A program made the translations under genes and the position numbers. Under the pieces are notes generated by a model. The model made no database searches. It saw only the letters and a program-made list of their open reading frames with translations, and had not been told where the DNA came from. A stretch of DNA of 64,000 bases, from the NCBI RefSeq assembly GCF_009674825.1, contig NZ_WKJH01000021.1, positions 1 through 64,000 on the forward strand, written 5' to 3'. Origin of the DNA: Maribacter luteus (lineage in GTDB: Bacteria > Bacteroidota > Bacteroidia > Flavobacteriales > Flavobacteriaceae). Shown here one piece after another: positions 60,344 to 64,000 of the stretch (its first letter is position 1; each line of letters opens with the position of its first letter).

Positions 60344-61165
60344 CTATTTCAATTCGTTCACAGTTTTTCGAATCTTTACTAAATTGGTCAATAATTTTTC
60401 CAAATGGTCCAAGTGCAACATATTTGCCCCATCACTCTTTGCATTGGCAGGATCAAAATGTGTTTCAAGAAAGAGTCCGTCTACACCGGTTACGATTCCT
60501 GCCCTTGCAATGGTTTCGATCATGTCGGGTCGCCCACCTGTTACGCCGGATGATTGGTTGGGTTGCTGCAACGAATGTGTAACATCCAAAACAACGGGTG
60601 CGTATTGCTTCATTGTGGGTATGCCCCTAAAATCGACGATCATATCTTGATACCCGAACATGGTACCCCGATCGGTGACCATTACTTGCTCATTCTTTGA
60701 ATCGGTAACTTTTTTTACCGCATGTTGCATGCTTTCCGGACTCATGAACTGTCCCTTTTTAAGGTTTACCACCTTACCGGTTTTTGCAGCCGCCACGACC
60801 AAATCGGTCTGGCGTACCAAGAAAGCCGGTATTTGTAGTATGTCAACATATTCAGCGGCCATATCGGCATCTGATATTTCGTGTATATCCGTTACGGTAG
60901 GCACCTTGAAAGTTTCAGATACTTTTCGCAATATCCTCAATGCTTTTTCGTCTCCGATTCCGGTAAATGAATCTACTCGACTCCGATTTGCCTTTTTAAA
61001 ACTACCTTTAAAAACATAGGGTATTTCCAACCTGTCCGTTATGGTAATTACCTTTTCGGCAATACGCAGGGCCATTTCCTCGCTTTCAATGGCGCAAGGG
61101 CCTGCAAGGAGAAAGAAATTGTTCTTGGTTGTGTATTTTAATTGGGGAATGCGATTTAGATCCAT
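60344..61165 (-). CDS. kdsA: 2-dehydro-3-deoxyphosphooctonate aldolase (KDO-8-phosphate synthase)
   Basis: A 273-aa enzyme; the ATG at 61165 is preferred to 61222 because the promoter box TATCTTTG lies at 61181-61188. The sequence FFLLAGPCAIESEEMALRIA, YVFKGSFKKANRSRVDSFTG, VTDRGTMFGYQDMIVDFRGI and VFDVTHSLQQP-like VLDVTHSLQQPN are the classical KdsA blocks. It condenses arabinose-5-phosphate with phosphoenolpyruvate for the lipopolysaccharide core. It is core metabolism and argues that this flank is normal chromosome. Confidence 0.95.
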   Translation of the reverse strand: MDLNRIPQLKYTTKNNFFLLAGPCAIESEEMALRIAEKVITITDRLEIPYVFKGSFKKANRSRVDSFTGIGDEKALRILRKVSETFKVPTVTDIHEISDADMAAEYVDILQIPAFLVRQTDLVVAAAKTGKVVNLKKGQFMSPESMQHAVKKVTDSKNEQVMVTDRGTMFGYQDMIVDFRGIPTMKQYAPVVLDVTHSLQQPNQSSGVTGGRPDMIETIARAGIVTGVDGLFLETHFDPANAKSDGANMLHLDHLEKLLTNLVKIRKTVNELK

Positions 61166-61180
61166 CAATATATTTTTTTT

Positions 61181-61188
61181 CAAAGATA
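61181..61188 (-). promoter_or_regulatory. kdsA promoter -7 box
   Basis: On the minus strand TATCTTTG is an exact TAnnTTTG box 15 bp upstream of the kdsA ATG, giving a very short leader. Confidence 0.6.
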
Positions 61189-61239
61189 GGCTTTTGGCGA
61201 GGTATTTGATAAATATCGACAAATAACTAAACTATCTCC

Positions 61240-61782
61240 ATGAAAAATTCACTATCGTTTTTATTGGCTTTATTTTTTATTTGTTCCATGGGTGCGCAAT
61301 CTCCTAAAAATGTTGAGGATAATCAATTTTCATTGAATTTTCTACTCCCTGGGGTAGTTTATGAAGCTGGGATTTCTGCGAATGCGACATTGGCAGCAGA
61401 GCTTACCGTTGGATTTGCTTATAGGGAATCAACTTTTTTTGAGGATGGTTTCGGCATTTATCCTATCGGTAGATTTCAGTACCGTCATTATTACAATTTT
61501 GAACGTAGGTTGAATAAGGGAAAACATATTTCAGGTAACACCGGTAATTACTTGGCTCCAACTATTGCCGTTCAAAGCGGTAAAGCCATAATTGGTGATT
61601 TAGACTATTCTAGTAGCTATTTTGCCGGATTTGGTTTTGTTTATGGTTTACAGCGAACAGCGCCTAAAGGTTTTCAGTTTAGACTTGAAGCGGGCCCTGC
61701 GTATTTCTTTGACGAATACGATCAAGGTTTCGGTATATTGCTAGCTGCAAAGCTTGGTTGGGTCATACGTAAACAACGTTAA
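61240..61782 (+). CDS. Outer-membrane beta-barrel protein (chromosomal paralogue)
   Basis: A 180-aa secreted protein with signal LLALFFICSMGAQ. The all-beta pattern and phrases FRYRHYYNFERR-like RHYYNFERRLNK and GNTGNYLAPTIAV match the protein at 31150 in the element. The C-terminal strand ends LAAKLGWVIRKQR instead of with an aromatic residue. It is divergent from kdsA and precedes typA. Function unknown. Confidence 0.6.
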   Translation: MKNSLSFLLALFFICSMGAQSPKNVEDNQFSLNFLLPGVVYEAGISANATLAAELTVGFAYRESTFFEDGFGIYPIGRFQYRHYYNFERRLNKGKHISGNTGNYLAPTIAVQSGKAIIGDLDYSSSYFAGFGFVYGLQRTAPKGFQFRLEAGPAYFFDEYDQGFGILLAAKLGWVIRKQR

Positions 61783-61850
61783 AGTAAATCGCTAAAAATC
61801 AATTATATAAGAATTAAGGTCGTTTTATGATGAACTATAGAAAATAGCAG

Positions 61851-61858
61851 TATCTTTG
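61851..61858 (+). promoter_or_regulatory. typA promoter -7 box
   Basis: TATCTTTG, an exact TAnnTTTG box 36 bp before the typA ATG. The transcript would begin near 61865. Confidence 0.65.
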
Positions 61859-61893
61859 CCCGCTGAAAATAGCCACGCTATTAAATAAAAGTT

Positions 61894-63690
61894 ATGTCAA
61901 CAAAGAATATCGCGATAATCGCACACGTAGACCACGGTAAGACCACCTTGGTAGATAAAATTATGCATCATTGTCAACTTTTTAGGGACAATCAGGATAC
62001 GGGAGAATTGATCTTGGATAATAATGATCTTGAACGTGAACGTGGAATAACAATTACTTCCAAAAACGTTTCGGTTACTTATAAGGATACGAAAATAAAT
62101 ATCATTGATACCCCTGGTCACGCCGATTTTGGTGGTGAAGTTGAAAGGGTGTTGAATATGGCCGATGGGGTATTGTTGTTGGTCGATGCTTTCGAAGGTC
62201 CTATGCCACAAACGCGATTTGTATTGCAAAAGGCTATTGATCTTGGGTTAAAACCATGTGTGGTAATCAACAAGGTTGACAAGGAAAATTGTACCCCAGA
62301 GGAAGTACATGAGAAGGTGTTCGATTTAATGTTTGAATTAGGGGCCGAGGAATGGCAATTGGATTTTCCAACGGTGTACGGTTCGGCAAAGAACAATTGG
62401 ATGAGCGATGATTGGAGAAATGAAACTGATTCAATAGAACCTTTGTTGGATATGGTAATTGAACATATACCAACATTTGAACCTAAGGAAGGTAACACCC
62501 AAATGTTGATCACTTCTTTGGATTTCTCTTCATTTACAGGAAGAATTGCTATCGGAAGGTTACAACGCGGTACGTTAAAAGAAGGTCAGCAAATATCTTT
62601 GGTGAAACGTGATGGAAGCATCGTGAAATCGAGGATCAAGGAATTGTTCACCTTTGAAGGCCTTGGAAGAATAAAGGTTAAAGAAGTAATTACCGGCGAT
62701 ATTTGCGCGATCGTAGGTCTTGAAGGATTTGAAATCGGGGATACCATTGCCGATTTCGAAAACCCTGAAGGTTTAAAGACCATCGCCATTGATGAGCCTA
62801 CCATGAGTATGTTGTTCACCATCAACGATAGTCCGTTTTTCGGAAAGGATGGTAAATATGTAACATCAAGACATATCAAGGAACGTCTTGAAAAAGAATT
62901 GGAAAAGAATTTGGCCCTACGAGTCGAAGAAACCGATAGTGCCGATAAGTTCATGGTATTTGGCCGTGGCGTATTGCATCTTTCCGTATTGATCGAGACC
63001 ATGAGAAGGGAAGGTTATGAATTACAGATAGGGCAACCTCAAGTAATCATAAGGGAAATAGATGGTGTTAAATGTGAACCCGTTGAACGTTTGACCATTG
63101 ATTTGCCGGACGAAGTTTCAGGTAAGGCCGTAGAAATGGTTTCTATCCGTAAAGGGGAAATGACCAGTATGGAAGCTAGGGGAAATCGTATGCATTGTGA
63201 GTTCGTTATTCCATCTAGGGGGATTATAGGTTTGCGTAACCAATTATTGACCGCTACCGCTGGTGAAGCCATTATGGCGCACAGATTCTTCGAATACCAA
63301 CCAATGAAAGGTGATGTGCCCCAAAGACAGAATGGTTCTTTGGTTTCTATGGAAACCGGAAAGGCCATACCTTATTCCATCGATAAATTACAGGATAGAG
63401 GTAAGTTCTTCGTAGACCCGGGAGAGGATATTTATGAAGGACAGGTTATCGGTGAAAATTCTAGAGGTGATGATATGACCATTAATATCACAAAGACCAA
63501 GAAACTATCCAACGTACGTTCTTCCGGAGCTGATGATAAGGCAAAGATCGTGCCCGCTATCAAATTCTCATTGGAAGAAGCTTTGGAATACATTCAGAAA
63601 GATGAATATGTAGAGGTAACTCCAAAATTCTTGAGATTGCGTAAAATACACTTGACCGAAGTGGATCGTAAGCGAAATAAAATAGCTTAA
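61894..63690 (+). CDS. typA: Translational GTPase TypA/BipA
   Basis: A 598-aa ribosome-binding GTPase of the elongation-factor superfamily. G1 is IAHVDHGKTTLVDKIM, G3 DTPGHADFGGEVERVL, G4 NKVDKEN; domain 2 (TSLDFSSFTGRIAIGRLQRG), domain III/V and the TypA-specific C-terminal domain (RGKFFVDPGEDIYEGQVIGE) are all present, so the protein is full length. It helps large-subunit assembly and growth under stress or cold. It is a well conserved housekeeping gene of the core flank. Confidence 0.96.
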   Translation: MSTKNIAIIAHVDHGKTTLVDKIMHHCQLFRDNQDTGELILDNNDLERERGITITSKNVSVTYKDTKINIIDTPGHADFGGEVERVLNMADGVLLLVDAFEGPMPQTRFVLQKAIDLGLKPCVVINKVDKENCTPEEVHEKVFDLMFELGAEEWQLDFPTVYGSAKNNWMSDDWRNETDSIEPLLDMVIEHIPTFEPKEGNTQMLITSLDFSSFTGRIAIGRLQRGTLKEGQQISLVKRDGSIVKSRIKELFTFEGLGRIKVKEVITGDICAIVGLEGFEIGDTIADFENPEGLKTIAIDEPTMSMLFTINDSPFFGKDGKYVTSRHIKERLEKELEKNLALRVEETDSADKFMVFGRGVLHLSVLIETMRREGYELQIGQPQVIIREIDGVKCEPVERLTIDLPDEVSGKAVEMVSIRKGEMTSMEARGNRMHCEFVIPSRGIIGLRNQLLTATAGEAIMAHRFFEYQPMKGDVPQRQNGSLVSMETGKAIPYSIDKLQDRGKFFVDPGEDIYEGQVIGENSRGDDMTINITKTKKLSNVRSSGADDKAKIVPAIKFSLEEALEYIQKDEYVEVTPKFLRLRKIHLTEVDRKRNKIA

Positions 63691-63712
63691 AATCACTCGT
63701 ACTCAAATTTAT

Positions 63713-63743
63713 AAAGGCCCTGACGATACTGTCAGGGCCTTTT
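63713..63743 (+). terminator. Rho-independent terminator after typA
   Basis: AAAGGCCCTGAC and GTCAGGGCCTTTTT form a near-perfect stem around GATACT, followed by a T-run. Confidence 0.85.
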
Positions 63744-63801
63744 TATTTCAATATTATGAAAGGTTGTAAGGTTGGTTGCGACTGTTTGCCTTAAATATAA
63801 A

Positions 63802-64000
63802 ATGATTTCTATGAAAGTAATGATAATCGGTATGTTCACAATGGTAATTTTATTGTCTTCGTGTAAGGAACAACCCAAAGAAAATAAACCAGAAGAACAA
63901 GAAACCCATAAGGTAATGGTTCAAGATTATTCTATTCCTGAATCTTGGGTTAAAAAACGTGTTTCAAAAGCGAAAGAAAGACTGGGGAAGTCCGATGCAG
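63802..64000 (+). CDS. Lipoprotein, N-terminal part (cut by window end)
   Basis: The frame starts MISMKVMIIGMFTMVILLSS and has a Cys at residue 21 in LLSSCKEQ, a lipoprotein signal. A Lys/Glu-rich linker follows, then VQDYSIPESWVKKRVSKAKE. It is open to the end of the window. I do not recognise the family from the visible 66 residues. It starts 59 bp after the typA terminator. Confidence 0.65.
   Translation, partial: MISMKVMIIGMFTMVILLSSCKEQPKENKPEEQETHKVMVQDYSIPESWVKKRVSKAKERLGKSDA

Overview
The window is chromosome of a marine-type member of the Flavobacteriia (Bacteroidota), probably close to Maribacter, Zobellia or Arenibacter. The signs are AT-rich DNA, promoters of the Bacteroidota TAnnTTTG type instead of sigma-70 boxes, weak Shine-Dalgarno sequences, a tmRNA tag reading GENNYALAA, many lipoproteins ending their signal in a Cys, LytS/LytTR two-component pairs, FtsX-type permeases and DUF6090 proteins. 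The genus is an inference; no rRNA is present.

Layout. (1) 1-2147: chromosomal flank with the end of an NHL-repeat protein and a leucine-rich-repeat lipoprotein, closed by a terminator that originally belonged to the tmRNA gene. (2) 2148-53937: about 51.8 kb bounded by a 15-bp direct repeat of the tmRNA 3' end, read here as one mobilizable element (or an accretion of elements) in ssrA. Its right 7 kb is the mobility core: HTH/excisionase-like protein, VirE-type ATPase, Toprim primase, an IS110 insertion, MobC, MobA relaxase, a coiled-coil membrane protein and a CTnDOT-like tyrosine integrase facing the tmRNA. No type IV secretion genes are seen, so it would need a helper. The remaining 44 kb is cargo. 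(3) 53925-64000: core flank with tmRNA, a saccharopine/alanine-dehydrogenase-like enzyme, a small auto-regulated operon with creD, a sensor kinase, a DUF1801 protein, kdsA, an outer-membrane protein, typA and the start of a lipoprotein.

Cargo organisation. Two related regulatory modules stand out: a membrane AraC/TPR regulator (2749-4800) next to three tandem microprotein genes and a small beta-barrel protein (5612-6220), and a soluble TPR/AraC regulator with inverted domain order (23837-25627) next to a 49-aa membrane peptide and a frameshifted paralogue of the same barrel (26277-26892). Both share a promoter with two direct repeats 20 bp apart and a TTTG box exactly 79 bp from the second repeat. 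Between them lie an acyltransferase, CPBP protease, serine hydrolase and thioredoxin-like protein, then two LytS/LytTR systems around an ABC transporter whose permease is fused to an M1 peptidase, and a CocE/NonD hydrolase. From 26.9 to 30.9 kb runs a cassette-like array (DJ-1 lipoprotein, esterase, DUF4386 protein, auxiliary tryptophanyl-tRNA synthetase of the TrpRS II type) separated by structured, attC-like spacers. From 31 to 46 kb come an outer-membrane protein, a beta-propeller lipoprotein, oxidoreductase, amidohydrolase, alpha/beta hydrolases, a class III cyclase and a large FtsX permease, with several broken genes and a 443-bp segmental duplication.

The cargo looks like envelope-stress and small-molecule defence functions under several dedicated sensors, and the many remnants suggest repeated gain and decay. 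All functional calls rest on reading motifs; no database search was run.
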